Source: Thermithiobacillus tepidarius DSM 3134 (GTDB lineage Bacteria; Pseudomonadota; Gammaproteobacteria; Acidithiobacillales; Thermithiobacillaceae). From it: a stretch of DNA of 64,000 bases. The stretch spans positions 1 through 64,000 of the forward strand of contig NZ_AUIS01000003.1 of the NCBI RefSeq assembly GCF_000423825.1, written 5' to 3'. Made by a program: the position numbers and the translations under genes. How positions within the stretch are numbered: the stretch's first letter is position 1; every line of letters starts with the position of its first letter. The notes under the pieces were generated by a model. That model saw only the letters and a program-made list of their open reading frames with translations. It did no database searches and was not told the origin of the DNA. Shown here piece by piece: positions 21,039 through 33,398 of this stretch.

Positions 21039-22259
21039 TCAGGTCCGGTATTCGGCGTTGATCTTGACGTAGTCGTAGGACAGATCGCAGGTCCAGATGG
21101 TCTCGCTGGCCGCGCCGCGACCCAGGTCCACGCGGATGACGATCTCCGGCTGGGCCATGACCGCCGCCCCGTCCTCCTCCCGGTAGCCGGGCGCCCGCGC
21201 GCCCTGCTGCACGATGGCCAGCTCGTTGAGCCAGATGGCCACCCGGTTCACGTCCAGATCGTCGATGCCGGCCGAGCCGATGGCGGCGAGCAGGCGTCCC
21301 CAGTTGGGGTCGGAGGCAAAAAAGGCGGTCTTGACCAGCGGCGAGTGGGCGATGCGATAGGCGGTGCGCAGGCACTCCGCGCTGTCGGTGCCGCGTTCCA
21401 CGGCGATGGTGATGAACTTGGTCGCCCCCTCGCCGTCGCGGACGATGGCCTGGGCCAGCTCCAGCATGACCTCGGCCACCGCCGCCTGCACGGCGGCAAA
21501 GGCCGCCCCCTGCGGCTCGGCAATGGGCGCCAAGGGCGCCCGGCCGGTGGCGATCAGCACGCAGGCATCATTGGTGGAGCTGTCGCCGTCGACGGTGATG
21601 CGGTTGAAGGAACGGTTGGCCGCATGCTCCAGGCAGGCTTGCAGGGCGCTCTGCCCCAGCGGCGCGTCGGTGGCGACGAAGGCCAGCATAGTAGCCATGT
21701 CCGGGCGGATCATGCCGGCGCCCTTGCAGATGCCAGTCACCGTCATCGGCACGCCGTCGATCTCGATGCGGCGCGAGGCGCCCTTGGCCACGGTGTCGGT
21801 GGTCATGATCGCTTCAGCCGCCCGCGCCCAGTTGTTCTCGTCCAGCTGGGCCGCGCAGCCGGTCAGGCCGGCCAGCAGCCGCTCCACCGGGAAGCGCTCG
21901 CCGATCACGCCCGTGGAGAAGGGCAGCACCTCGTGCAGCTCGCAGCCCAGCTGCTGGGCCACGCCGTCGCAAACCGCGCGGGCGTCCTCGATGCCGGCCT
22001 CGCCGGTGCCGGCATTGGCGTAGCCGGTGTTGATCACCAGCGCTTGCGGCGTGGCCACGCGCAGGTGATTCTTGGCCAGGATCACCGGCGCGGCGCGGAA
22101 GCGGTTCCTGGTGAACACCGCGGCCACCTTGCTGCCGGGAGCCAGGTGCATCAGAGTCAGGTCCAGCCGGTTCGGCTTCTTGATGCCGGCCGCCACGCTG
22201 CCCAGGCGCACGCCGGCAACGGGATGCAAGGACGGCAAGGCACTGAGTCCGACAGCCAT
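21039..22259 (-). CDS. argJ: Bifunctional glutamate N-acetyltransferase / amino-acid acetyltransferase
   Basis: ArgJ transfers acetyl from N-acetylornithine to glutamate in the cyclic arginine pathway; many forms also use acetyl-CoA. The 406-aa precursor cleaves itself into two chains at the Ala-Thr or equivalent bond in [11 protein letters not shown] (about 183-193). The motif [19 protein letters not shown] is also present, as is SNDPNWGR-like text [12 protein letters not shown]. The ATG at 22259 gives the usual N-terminus; an in-frame start at 22298 would add 13 unconserved residues. It lies downstream of secA on the same strand. Confidence 0.95.
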   Translation of the reverse strand: MAVGLSALPSLHPVAGVRLGSVAAGIKKPNRLDLTLMHLAPGSKVAAVFTRNRFRAAPVILAKNHLRVATPQALVINTGYANAGTGEAGIEDARAVCDGVAQQLGCELHEVLPFSTGVIGERFPVERLLAGLTGCAAQLDENNWARAAEAIMTTDTVAKGASRRIEIDGVPMTVTGICKGAGMIRPDMATMLAFVATDAPLGQSALQACLEHAANRSFNRITVDGDSSTNDACVLIATGRAPLAPIAEPQGAAFAAVQAAVAEVMLELAQAIVRDGEGATKFITIAVERGTDSAECLRTAYRIAHSPLVKTAFFASDPNWGRLLAAIGSAGIDDLDVNRVAIWLNELAIVQQGARAPGYREEDGAAVMAQPEIVIRVDLGRGAASETIWTCDLSYDYVKINAEYRT

Positions 22260-22392
22260 GATCAGCGCACCCCGCCCAGCCAGCGCCGCGCGGCACAAGC
22301 GGGCTCCATCACACCGCCCGGCCGACGGGGCGTTTTCCCAGTGGGCACGACATGCTTTCTTTTATTCATGGCTTATTAACGACTTGACTGGT

Positions 22393-25092
<2,700 letters not shown>

Positions 25093-25230
25093 AGGAAAGT
25101 CTGCATCCAGCACAGGAGATGAGAAAATTTTGCTGACAAATTACCATAGGACGCTCCCCCGCGTAAGGGGTGGACATCAGAAGCAAAGACAAATCAGGCA
25201 ATTCCACGAGCATGCAGGGGTAAAGGGCCG

Positions 25231-25701
25231 GTGACCATCCATCAAATCATGCGCTGCGCCCAAGGCACGGAGCTGGCGGACCTGCTCGGCATCGCCCGCA
25301 CCTTGCACGCACGCCAGCAGGCCTGGGAAGCATGGGTGGGGAAGGAGGCCCGGGGACACATGCATCTGCTCGATTGGCAGGACGGCACGTTGTGGGTGGG
25401 TGTCAGCTCCGGGACCTGGGCCCAGTGGCTGCGCCTGCGGCGCGATGAGCTGCTGGCCCGCTGGAACCGGCACTATGCGGACAGCCCGGTGACGGCGCTG
25501 CGTTGTCGCGTGCAACCGCGCTTGGCGACCCTGCTGCGCCAAACGCCGGCTTCCCAGAACAAGAGACCCGCAAATGGTCCGGCAAGTTCACCGGAGGCCG
25601 CGGCAGCCCTGCGGGTAGCGGCACTGATGGTCGAGGATCCGCAGCTGGCCGGCGCCATGGACCGGCTGGCGCGCACCCTGGAAGGCAAACTCAGGTACTA
25701 G
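25231..25701 (+). CDS. dciA: DUF721-domain protein, probable DnaB helicase loader DciA
   Basis: This 156-aa protein has the DUF721 fold in residues 1-100: [21 protein letters not shown], shortened here to [20 protein letters not shown], then the beta strands [20 protein letters not shown]. DciA is the ancestral loader of the replicative helicase in bacteria lacking DnaC. The assignment rests on this domain and on position: in Pseudomonas aeruginosa dciA also lies between lpxC and secA. The start is GTG at 25231. Its last 11 bases overlap the end of lpxC on the opposite strand. Confidence 0.75.
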   Translation: MTIHQIMRCAQGTELADLLGIARTLHARQQAWEAWVGKEARGHMHLLDWQDGTLWVGVSSGTWAQWLRLRRDELLARWNRHYADSPVTALRCRVQPRLATLLRQTPASQNKRPANGPASSPEAAAALRVAALMVEDPQLAGAMDRLARTLEGKLRY

Positions 25702-26599
25702 CAAGCCCTTCCACGAAGGCGCCGGGCGCATAGTCCTCGCGGCCGTCCAGAAACTCCCAGGCGTCGCGATGGGCCAACAGATGGCGCAGAAGCTGATTGT
25801 TCAAGGCATGGCCCGATTTGTGGCCGCTGAAGTGGCCGATCATGGCATAGCCCATGAGATAGAGATCACCGATGGAATCGAGGATCTTGTGGCGGACGAA
25901 CTCGTCGTCGTAGCGCAGACCGTCCTCGTTCAGCACGCGGTAATCATCCACGACGATGGCGTTGTCCAGGTTGCCGCCCAGGGCAAGCCCCATCTGCCGC
26001 AAGGCCTCCACTTCGCGCATGAAGCCGAAGGTGCGCGCCCGCGACACCTCCTTGACGAAGGAGGTCGTGGAAAAGTCGATGCTGACGAATTGCTGGCCGT
26101 GGCGGATGACCGGGTGATCGAAGTCGATGGCGAAGGACACCCGGAAACCGTCGTAGGGTTCCAGGCGGGTCCAGCGGTCGCCGTCCTGCACCTGCACCGG
26201 CCTGGTGATGCGGATGAAGCGCTTGGGCGCGCTCTGCTCCTCGATGCCGGCACACTGGATCAGGAACACGAAGGGAGCGGCGCTGCCGTCCATGATGGGC
26301 ACTTCCGGCCCATCGAGGTCGATGTAGGCGTTGTCGATGCCCATGCCGGCCAGCGCGGACATGAGGTGCTCCACCGTGGCCACGCGCACGCCGTCCTTGC
26401 CCAGGTTGGTGGACAGTTGGGTGTCTACAACATTCTCGGGGCAGGCCTTGACCAGCGCGCCCTCGCCCAGATCGGTCCGGTGAAAGACGATGCCGGTATT
26501 GGCCGGGGCCGGGCGAAGGCCGATGTACACCTTTTTTCCCGAATGCAGGCCGATGCCCGTGCCCCAGACCATGTTCTTGAGTGTGCGCTGTCTTACCAT
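25691..26599 (-). CDS. lpxC: UDP-3-O-acyl-N-acetylglucosamine deacetylase
   Basis: LpxC is the zinc enzyme of the committed step of lipid A synthesis. The 302-aa protein starts [19 protein letters not shown]. It has zinc ligands in [20 protein letters not shown] (His near 79) and the block [18 protein letters not shown] (about 238-255). Its presence indicates an LPS-bearing outer membrane. It follows ftsZ by 162 bp with its own likely promoter. Confidence 0.96.
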   Translation of the reverse strand: MVRQRTLKNMVWGTGIGLHSGKKVYIGLRPAPANTGIVFHRTDLGEGALVKACPENVVDTQLSTNLGKDGVRVATVEHLMSALAGMGIDNAYIDLDGPEVPIMDGSAAPFVFLIQCAGIEEQSAPKRFIRITRPVQVQDGDRWTRLEPYDGFRVSFAIDFDHPVIRHGQQFVSIDFSTTSFVKEVSRARTFGFMREVEALRQMGLALGGNLDNAIVVDDYRVLNEDGLRYDDEFVRHKILDSIGDLYLMGYAMIGHFSGHKSGHALNNQLLRHLLAHRDAWEFLDGREDYAPGAFVEGLAST

Positions 26600-26679
26600 G
26601 CTCGCTTTAGGCCCTCACGGGCCCCTCCCTGGCTTCGGGACAAGCCTACCAAAAACTGGCCGCTTGTCCAGACCAAAAC

Positions 26680-26708
26680 TGACCGGTCGGTCAGACACAA
26701 CCATTATA
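26680..26708 (-). promoter_or_regulatory. Probable lpxC promoter (-10 TATAAT) with overlapping palindrome
   Basis: On the minus strand a perfect TATAAT lies at 26703-26708, inside an AT-rich tract. No strong -35 is seen 17 bases upstream. The palindrome TGACCG-AC-CGGTCA occupies 26680-26693 and covers the expected start point about seven bases downstream. A dimeric repressor bound there would block transcription of lpxC. No candidate TetR-like gene is in the window. Confidence 0.5.
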
Positions 26709-26761
26709 CTTATTTTTATCCAACAGCTGTAGCCTTTTTGCAACACCCAAAAGTCTGCCGC

Positions 26762-27916
26762 TCAGTCGGCCTGCTTGCGCAGAAAAGCGGGGATGTCTAG
26801 ATCGCTGTAGTCGGGCAGCGGCCCCGCTCCCACGGCGCGATGCTGGGTCCGCCAGCTGCCGCGCTGCCCCGCCGGGCGATCCAGCTCCTCCCAGTTGGGG
26901 CGGGCCGGCGTGGCAGTGCTGGCAGCCACCCGCATCATCGGCTCGTTGGGCAGGGTCACGGCACGGCCCAGGCCGGTGGCCACCACGGTCACCCGCAGCT
27001 CGCCGCTCATCTCCGGGTCGATCACGGTGCCGACCACCACGGTGGAATCGTCGGCGGCAAAGCCCTTGATGACGTTGCCCACTTCCTCGAACTCGCCGAT
27101 GGACAGGTCCATGCCCGCCGTGACGTTGACCAGGATGCCGCGGGCGCCGCTCAGATGGACGTCCTCCAACAGCGGGCTGCTGGCCGCCCGGGTGGCCGCA
27201 TCCTTGGCACGGTTGTCGCCGGTGGCCGTGGCGGAACCCATCATGGCCACGCCCATCTCCGACATCACGGTGCGAACGTCGGCGAAGTCCACGTTGATCA
27301 GGCCCGGCCGGGTGATCAACTCGGCGATGCCCTGTACCGCGCCCAGGAGCACGTTGTCGGCGTACTTGAGCGCATCCTTCAGGGACACATTCTTGCCCAG
27401 CACGGACAGGAGCTTATCATTGGGGATGGTCACCAGCGAGTCCACGTGCTTGGTGAGCTCTTCGATGCCGGCCATGGCGTTGGCCATGCGCTTCTTGCCC
27501 TCGAAGCCGAACGGCTTGGTGACCACGCCCACGGTGAGCACGCCCAGCTCGCGGGCGATGCTGGCCACCACCGGGGCGGCGCCGGTGCCGGTGCCGCCGC
27601 CCATGCCGGCGGTGATGAAAACCATGTCGGCGCCGGCGAGCATTTCACGGATCTGTTCCTGATCGGCTTCGGCTGCCTTGCGCCCGATGTCGGGGTTGGC
27701 GCCGGCGCCCAGGCCGCGGGTGATCTCCGCGCCCAGCTGCAGCGCGTGCTGGGCCTTGGAGCGGGCCAGCGCCTGCGCATCCGTGTTGGCGGCGATGAAT
27801 TCGACGCCATCGAGGCCGACCTCGGCCATGTTGTCGATGGCGTTGCCGCCGCCGCCGCCGACGCCGATGACCTTGATGACCGCCGACATTTCCTGTGTTT
27901 CCATCAGTTCATACAT
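26762..27916 (-). CDS. ftsZ: Cell division protein FtsZ
   Basis: FtsZ is the tubulin-like GTPase that forms the cytokinetic ring. The 384-aa protein has [17 protein letters not shown] (about 12-28), the tubulin signature [13 protein letters not shown] (about 105-117), the T7 loop [11 protein letters not shown], and the C-terminal peptide [13 protein letters not shown] that binds FtsA and ZipA. The ATG at 27916 follows the ribosome site GGGGG; an ATG at 27949 is less likely. It is the last division gene of the minus-strand cluster and lies 111 bp after ftsA. Confidence 0.97.
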   Translation of the reverse strand: MYELMETQEMSAVIKVIGVGGGGGNAIDNMAEVGLDGVEFIAANTDAQALARSKAQHALQLGAEITRGLGAGANPDIGRKAAEADQEQIREMLAGADMVFITAGMGGGTGTGAAPVVASIARELGVLTVGVVTKPFGFEGKKRMANAMAGIEELTKHVDSLVTIPNDKLLSVLGKNVSLKDALKYADNVLLGAVQGIAELITRPGLINVDFADVRTVMSEMGVAMMGSATATGDNRAKDAATRAASSPLLEDVHLSGARGILVNVTAGMDLSIGEFEEVGNVIKGFAADDSTVVVGTVIDPEMSGELRVTVVATGLGRAVTLPNEPMMRVAASTATPARPNWEELDRPAGQRGSWRTQHRAVGAGPLPDYSDLDIPAFLRKQAD

Positions 27917-28027
27917 GGTTGTTACCCCCGTTCTCCTGCAGTTATGCAACGCGCGGATCGATGATCCGCTTACCTTGGCGCGCCCGAAAAGCCGCCGGCC
28001 CGATTCAAAAAATGTGCAACAATCGCC

Positions 28028-29260
28028 CTACTCGCCCTGGAACCAGGTCTTCATCTTCTGAAAAATGGATTTCATGCCGCCGTTCAGATGCTGTTCCACC
28101 GCCCGCCCGCCCATGTTGTGCTGAGCGAAGAGGATCAACCCCACGCCGGTGGCGTAAGTGGGGTCGCGCACCACGTCCAGCAGGCCGCTGACGTGGGTCG
28201 GCTCGCCCAGGCGCACGGGCATGTGGAAGATCTCCTCGGCCAGCTCCACCATGCCGTCCATCTTGCTGGAGCCGCCGGTCAGGACCACGCCCGAGGCGAT
28301 GACGTCCTCGAAGCCGGAGCGGCGCAACTCCGCCTGGATCAGCTGGAACAGCTCGGCCACGCGCGGCTCGACGATTTCCGCCAGGGTCTGGCGCGACAGG
28401 GTCCGGGGCGGCCGGTCGCCGACGCTCGGCACCTGAATGTTTTCCTCCATGTGCGCCAGCTGGGTCAGGGCGCAGGCATGCTTTTTCTTGATCTCCTCTG
28501 CCGCCTGCGTGGGCGTGCGCAGCGCCACGGCGATGTCGTTGGTCACGTGGTCGCCGGCGATCGGGATCACCGCCGTGTGACGGATGGCGCCGTCGGCGAA
28601 GACCGCGATGTCGGTGGTGCCGCCGCCGATGTCCACCAGGCAGACGCCCAGCTCCTTCTCGTCGGCGGTCAGCACCGATTCGCTGGAGGCGATCTGCTCG
28701 AGCACGATGTCCTCCACCTCCAGGCCGCAACGGCGGATGCACTTGATGATGTTCTGGGCCGCGCTCACCGCGCCGGTGACGATGTGCACCTTGGCCTCCA
28801 GGCGCACGCCGGACATGCCGATGGGATCGCGCACGCCCTCCTGATCGTCGATGATGAACTCCTGGGGCAGGATGTGCAGGATCTTCTGGTCCATCGGGAT
28901 GGCGATGGCACGCGCCGCGTCGATCACACGGTTGATGTCGTCCTGGGTCACTTCCTTGCTCTTGATGGCGACGATGCCGTGACTGTTGAAGCCGCGGATG
29001 TGGCTGCCGGCGATGCCGGCGAAGACGTTGCGGATCTGCACGCCCGCCATCAGCTCCGCCTCTTCCACGGCGCGCTGGATGGCCTGCACCGTGGAGTCGA
29101 TGTTCACCACCACGCCCTTCTTCAACCCCCGGGAGGGATGCTGGCCGATGCCGATGATTTCCACTTCGTTTTCAGGCGTCAGCTCGGCCACCACCGCGCA
29201 GACCTTGGAGGTCCCGATGTCCAGGCCGACAACCAGATTCTTATCAAGCTTCTTGCTCAT
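28028..29260 (-). CDS. ftsA: Cell division protein FtsA
   Basis: FtsA is an actin-like ATPase that tethers FtsZ to the membrane. The 410-aa protein has phosphate loops VVGLDIGTSKVCAVVAE (about 10-26) and LVDIGGGTTDIAVF (about 205-218), plus VLTGGSSKMDGM. The C-terminus FQKMKTWFQGEF-like tail forms the amphipathic membrane helix. The start overlaps the ftsQ stop (ATGA at 29257-29260). Confidence 0.96.
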   Translation of the reverse strand: MSKKLDKNLVVGLDIGTSKVCAVVAELTPENEVEIIGIGQHPSRGLKKGVVVNIDSTVQAIQRAVEEAELMAGVQIRNVFAGIAGSHIRGFNSHGIVAIKSKEVTQDDINRVIDAARAIAIPMDQKILHILPQEFIIDDQEGVRDPIGMSGVRLEAKVHIVTGAVSAAQNIIKCIRRCGLEVEDIVLEQIASSESVLTADEKELGVCLVDIGGGTTDIAVFADGAIRHTAVIPIAGDHVTNDIAVALRTPTQAAEEIKKKHACALTQLAHMEENIQVPSVGDRPPRTLSRQTLAEIVEPRVAELFQLIQAELRRSGFEDVIASGVVLTGGSSKMDGMVELAEEIFHMPVRLGEPTHVSGLLDVVRDPTYATGVGLILFAQHNMGGRAVEQHLNGGMKSIFQKMKTWFQGE

Positions 29261-30021
29261 TTCCTCTCCCAAGCCGTGCTTTCCAGCGGGTTCATCATGG
29301 CAAATCCGTTGGCGTAGCGCAGATCCACGGCGGCATTCGACGCCAGATAGCCGCGGATCTGCGGATAGATGGCCAACCAGCGCTGCAGGCGCGCGAACGG
29401 TTCCGTGCGCCCCAGTGCCAGATGGATCTGCCCATTGAGGGTGCAGCGCCAGGAGCCTCGTGCATCCAGCTCCAGCCGCGTCACCCGTGTCCCGGAAGAC
29501 TGCAGGGTCCGGTTCAAATCCATCAATTGCGTCAACATCTTCTTCTGCTGGCCCAGCGGTCCCTCCAGCACCGGCAGGTCCTTGGGCATTTGCGCGGCCG
29601 GCACCCGGAACAGCTCGCCGCGGGAGTTGACCAGCACCGTCTGTTCGTCCTGCCGCCAGAGTGCCACCGGCTTCTGTTCCACCACCCGGATGCGCAGCTG
29701 GTCCGGCCATTCGCGCCAGACGGCCACCTGATCCACCCAGGGCAGCTCACTCACCGCCTGACGGATGGCCAGTGGATCGAGGCGCAGGAAGCCGACCGCC
29801 GCCAAGGGCTTCACCTGCTCCAGCACGCGCGCCGCCTGCACGTGCTGCAGGCGCCCCTCCACCACCAGCGCCCGCACCGGGAAGCTCTGCGGATCACGCA
29901 GCCACTGCCAGGTCCATCCCACCGCAGCCAAGAGCAGCACGGCAGCCAGCAGCAGCGCCAGGTGGCGCGGCCGAAAGCCGCCGGCGACGGGCCGGGGCGC
30001 CGGGCGGCGGTAAGTTTGCAT
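29257..30021 (-). CDS. ftsQ: Cell division protein FtsQ
   Basis: FtsQ links the early and late division proteins. The 254-aa bitopic protein has a short basic cytoplasmic tail, one membrane segment (about 22-40) and the POTRA domain starting FPVRALVVEGRLQHV (about 50-64). A second conserved block is LPWVDQVAVWREWPDQLRI. The start shares one base with the ddl stop, and the end overlaps ftsA, giving tight coupling. Confidence 0.93.
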   Translation of the reverse strand: MQTYRRPAPRPVAGGFRPRHLALLLAAVLLLAAVGWTWQWLRDPQSFPVRALVVEGRLQHVQAARVLEQVKPLAAVGFLRLDPLAIRQAVSELPWVDQVAVWREWPDQLRIRVVEQKPVALWRQDEQTVLVNSRGELFRVPAAQMPKDLPVLEGPLGQQKKMLTQLMDLNRTLQSSGTRVTRLELDARGSWRCTLNGQIHLALGRTEPFARLQRWLAIYPQIRGYLASNAAVDLRYANGFAMMNPLESTAWERK

Positions 30022-30956
30022 CAACCGGCCCGCGCCTGCATCTGGCACTGCGCGCCGGCCAGGATGCGGCGGGTCAGGGTGGCGAAATCGATGCCGGCCG
30101 CCTTGGCCGCCATGGGCACCAGGCTGTGGCTGGTCATGCCGGGCACGGTGTTGATTTCCAGCAGCCAGGGCTGCCCGGCCTCGTCCACCATGAAGTCCAC
30201 CCGCCCCCAGCCGCTGCAGCCGAGGGCATCGAAGGCCTGCAGGGCCAACTCCTGCAGCCGGCGCTCTACCGTCTCGCCCAGGCCCGAGGGGATCAGGTAG
30301 CGGGTGTCGTCGGCCAGATATTTGGCCGTGTAGTCGTAGAACTCCCGCGCGGTCTCCAGGCGAATCACCGGCAACGGCTGGCGCTCCAGGATGCCCACCG
30401 TCGTTTCCTGTCCCTTGATGAAGCGCTCGATGATCACCGTATCGTCGAAGCGACGCGCCTCGGCCACGGCCGCCGGCAACGCCTCCAGGGCATTCACCTT
30501 GCTGATGCCCAGGCTGGAACCCTCGCGGATGGGCTTGACCATGAGCGGCAGGCCCAGCACCGCCACCAGTTCCGTCCAGTCCGCCGTCTCGCCGCGGACG
30601 ATGCGGAACTCGGGCGTGGGCAGCCCGGCGCCATGCCACAGCCACTTGCTGCGCAACTTGTCCATGGCGAGGCTGGAGGCCAGCACGCCGGAACCGGTGT
30701 AGGGCAGGCCTAGGGTCTCCAGGCAACCCTGCACCACGCCGTCCTCGCCGAAGCGCCCGTGCAGCATGTTGAACACCCGCTGCGCCCCGCTGGCCTGCAG
30801 CTGCGCCGGCAGGGTGCCGGGCATGGCATCGATGCCGACAACGTCGATGCCCTGGGCCTGCAGGGCCTCCAGCACGTTGCGGCCGCTCTCCAGGGAGACT
30901 TCGCGCTCCCCGGCCGGCCCTCCATACAAAACCGCCACCCGTCCAAAACTCTCCAT
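30021..30956 (-). CDS. ddl: D-alanine--D-alanine ligase
   Basis: Ddl makes the D-Ala-D-Ala dipeptide for the muropeptide stem. The 311-aa ATP-grasp protein starts GRVAVLYGGPAGEREVSLES (about 5-24). It has the ATP site VKPIREGSSLGISKV and the metal-binding end WGRVDFMVDEAGQPWLLEIN followed by TVPGMTSHS. The ATG at 30956 follows AAGGAG; an ATG at 30986 is in frame but lacks a ribosome site. It lies between murB and ftsQ. Confidence 0.95.
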   Translation of the reverse strand: MESFGRVAVLYGGPAGEREVSLESGRNVLEALQAQGIDVVGIDAMPGTLPAQLQASGAQRVFNMLHGRFGEDGVVQGCLETLGLPYTGSGVLASSLAMDKLRSKWLWHGAGLPTPEFRIVRGETADWTELVAVLGLPLMVKPIREGSSLGISKVNALEALPAAVAEARRFDDTVIIERFIKGQETTVGILERQPLPVIRLETAREFYDYTAKYLADDTRYLIPSGLGETVERRLQELALQAFDALGCSGWGRVDFMVDEAGQPWLLEINTVPGMTSHSLVPMAAKAAGIDFATLTRRILAGAQCQMQARAG

Positions 30957-31020
30957 CTCGCTCCTTGCCTCCGGGCCCGCCGCCAAGCGGCGGGCCCCAT
31001 TGACGCAGCCTGATGCCGCG

Positions 31021-31962
31021 CTAAATATCCACTTCCTCGCCGATCACCCGCACTTCCGGGTGCAGGCGCACCCCGCAGCGGGCTTCGACCGTTGCCGCCA
31101 CGTGCCGGATCAGGGTCTCGATGTCGGCGGCCCTGGCGTCGCCCAGATTGACGATGAAGTTGGCGTGCTTCTCGGAAACCTGAGCACCGCCGATGCGCCA
31201 GCCCTTCAGGCCGCAGGATTCGATCAGCCGCGCGGCATGGTCGCCGGGCGGATTGCGGAACACCGAACCGCAGCTCGGCAGCTCCAAAGGCTGGGTCTGG
31301 CTGCGCCGCTCCAGCCACTCGCGGATGCGGGCGTTCACCGCCGTCGGCGCATCGGGATTGAGGCGCAGCTCCGCGGCGGCGAACCAGGCGTCGCCCAGGC
31401 CCTCCACGCTGCGATAGCCGATGCGGAAAGACTCCGGGGCACGGCGCTGCAGTTGGCCATGGGGGTCCAGCGTCTCCACCGCCTGCACCAACCGCCAGGT
31501 CTCGCCGCCGTGGGCGCCGGCGTTCATGGCCAGGGCGCCGCCCAGGGTGCCCGGCACGCCGGCCAGGAACTCGGCGCCGGCCAGCCCGGCGTTGGCGCAG
31601 AAGCGGGCCAGCTTGGCGCAGCTCACCCCGGCACCGGCGCGCACGGTGCGCTCGTCCAGCAGGCGCAGTTCGCTCAGGGCGCCGGCGGTGACCACGACCG
31701 TGCCGCGGATGCCGCCGTCGCGCACCAGCAGATTGCTGCCCAGCCCGACCCAGGTGACCGGACCGACTGCCCAGTGCCGCAGGAAATGCTGCAAGTCCGC
31801 CAGATCCTTGGGCAGATAGAGACGGTCCGCCGGCCCGCCCACCCGCCAACTGGTGTAGCGGCTCATGGGCTGGCCCAGGCGCAGCCGGCCCCGCAGAGGC
31901 GCCGGGGTACCGGCCGAAGCCGCAGTCGGCGCAGCGGCGGCTGGCGGGTGCAGGGCGTTCAT
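31021..31962 (-). CDS. murB: UDP-N-acetylenolpyruvoylglucosamine reductase
   Basis: MurB is the FAD and NADPH enzyme that makes UDP-MurNAc. The 313-aa protein has YTSWRVGGPADRLYLP (about 33-48), GLGSNLLVRDGGIRG (FAD), AGVPGTLGGALAMNAGAHG and the catalytic Ser turn PSCGSVFRNP, followed by GLKGWRIGGAQVSEKHANFI. This is the short (type II-like) form. The start overlaps the murC stop by four bases. Confidence 0.95.
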   Translation of the reverse strand: MNALHPPAAAAPTAASAGTPAPLRGRLRLGQPMSRYTSWRVGGPADRLYLPKDLADLQHFLRHWAVGPVTWVGLGSNLLVRDGGIRGTVVVTAGALSELRLLDERTVRAGAGVSCAKLARFCANAGLAGAEFLAGVPGTLGGALAMNAGAHGGETWRLVQAVETLDPHGQLQRRAPESFRIGYRSVEGLGDAWFAAAELRLNPDAPTAVNARIREWLERRSQTQPLELPSCGSVFRNPPGDHAARLIESCGLKGWRIGGAQVSEKHANFIVNLGDARAADIETLIRHVAATVEARCGVRLHPEVRVIGEEVDI

Positions 31963-33359
31963 GCCTGCCACTCCTCGCCGAAAAAGGCGGGCCACTGGCC
32001 GGCCAGCTTGCCGATGCTGCCTGCGCCCAGGGTCAGGCAAACATCGTTCGGGCGCAGGCACTCGCGCAGGCGGGCCGGCAGCTCGCCGATCTCGGCGACG
32101 AAGTGCGCCGCCTTGCCCTGCGCGGCAATGGCCGCCGTCAGCCGGGTGCCGCTGGCTTCTGATATAGGCGCTTCTCCGGCGGGGTAAACCTCGGTGATGA
32201 AAATTTCATCAGCGTGGCCGAAGGCTCCGGTGAAGGCCTCGAAGAGATCGCGGGTGCGGCTGTAGCGATGCGGCTGGAAGCTCACCACCAGACGCCGCTG
32301 CGGCCACGCGCTGCGGGCCGCGGCCAGCGTCGCTTCGATCTCGCGCGGATGGTGGCCATAGTCATCCACGAAAATGACGTCGCGCCACTGGCCCAGCACC
32401 TGAAAGCGCCGTCCGACCCCGCCGAACTGGGACAAGGCACGCAGGATGGCCGCCTCGTCCACGCCCACCCGGCTGGCGATGCCCACCGCCGCCAGGGCAT
32501 TGAGCACGTTGTGGCGGCCCGGCAGGCGCAGCTCCACGTCCAGCCACTTCAGACTCTCGCCGTTGGAAACCTTGCGCCACAGCTCGAAGCGGCTGTACAG
32601 CCCGTCCGGCTGCAGGGCGCGCGCCTGCAGGTCGGCTTCCTCGCTGAAGCCGTAGGTGAGCACCGGTTTCTGCACCTGGGGCAGGATCTGACGCACCACC
32701 GGGTCGTCCAGGCACAGCACCGCCTGCCCGTAGAAGGGCAGCCGGCCGAGGAACTGCAGGAAGGCGCCCTGCAGCTTGTCGAAATCGTTGTCGTAGGTCT
32801 GCATGTGGTCGGCGTCGATGTTGGTGACCACCGCCATCACCGGCGACAGGTAGAGAAAGGAGGCATCCGATTCGTCCGCCTCGGCCACCAGGTAATCGCC
32901 GCTGCCCAGCGCCGCGTGGGTGCCGGCGACGTTCAGCAATCCGCCGATCACGAAGGTGGGATCCAGGGCGCCTTCCGCCAGAATGCTGGCAATCAGGCTG
33001 GTGGTGGTGGTCTTGCCGTGGGTGCCGGCCACGGCGATGCCCTGCTTGAAGCGCATCAGCTCAGCCAGCATTTCCGCCCGCGGAATGACCGGGATGTGAG
33101 CTTCACGGGCCGCCAGCACCTCCGGGTTGTCGGCCCGGACCGCCGAGGAGATGACCACCACGTCGGCGCCGCGCACGTTGGCGGACTCATGACCGACGAA
33201 GACCGTCGCTCCGAAGTCCTGCAGGCGCAGGGTGGCGGGGCTGGCCGCCAGATCCGAGCCAGAGACGTGATAGCCCAGGTTGAGCAGGACCTCGGCAATG
33301 CCGCGCATGCCGGCGCCGCCGATGCCCACGAAGTGGATTCTTCTGATCCAGTTACGCAC
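31959..33359 (-). CDS. murC: UDP-N-acetylmuramate--L-alanine ligase
   Basis: MurC adds L-Ala, the first residue of the peptide stem. The 466-aa Mur ligase begins RRIHFVGIGGAGMRGIAEVL (about 6-25), with the ATP loop AVAGTHGKTTTTSL (about 109-122), then VAEADESDASFL and ATNIDADHM-type text VVTNIDADHMQTY. The length is normal. It follows murG by 39 bp and overlaps murB. Confidence 0.96.
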   Translation of the reverse strand: MRNWIRRIHFVGIGGAGMRGIAEVLLNLGYHVSGSDLAASPATLRLQDFGATVFVGHESANVRGADVVVISSAVRADNPEVLAAREAHIPVIPRAEMLAELMRFKQGIAVAGTHGKTTTTSLIASILAEGALDPTFVIGGLLNVAGTHAALGSGDYLVAEADESDASFLYLSPVMAVVTNIDADHMQTYDNDFDKLQGAFLQFLGRLPFYGQAVLCLDDPVVRQILPQVQKPVLTYGFSEEADLQARALQPDGLYSRFELWRKVSNGESLKWLDVELRLPGRHNVLNALAAVGIASRVGVDEAAILRALSQFGGVGRRFQVLGQWRDVIFVDDYGHHPREIEATLAAARSAWPQRRLVVSFQPHRYSRTRDLFEAFTGAFGHADEIFITEVYPAGEAPISEASGTRLTAAIAAQGKAAHFVAEIGELPARLRECLRPNDVCLTLGAGSIGKLAGQWPAFFGEEWQA

Positions 33360-33398
33360 GTCCCGCTCTCCAGAAATAATGTGCCGTGTTCATCCGTT

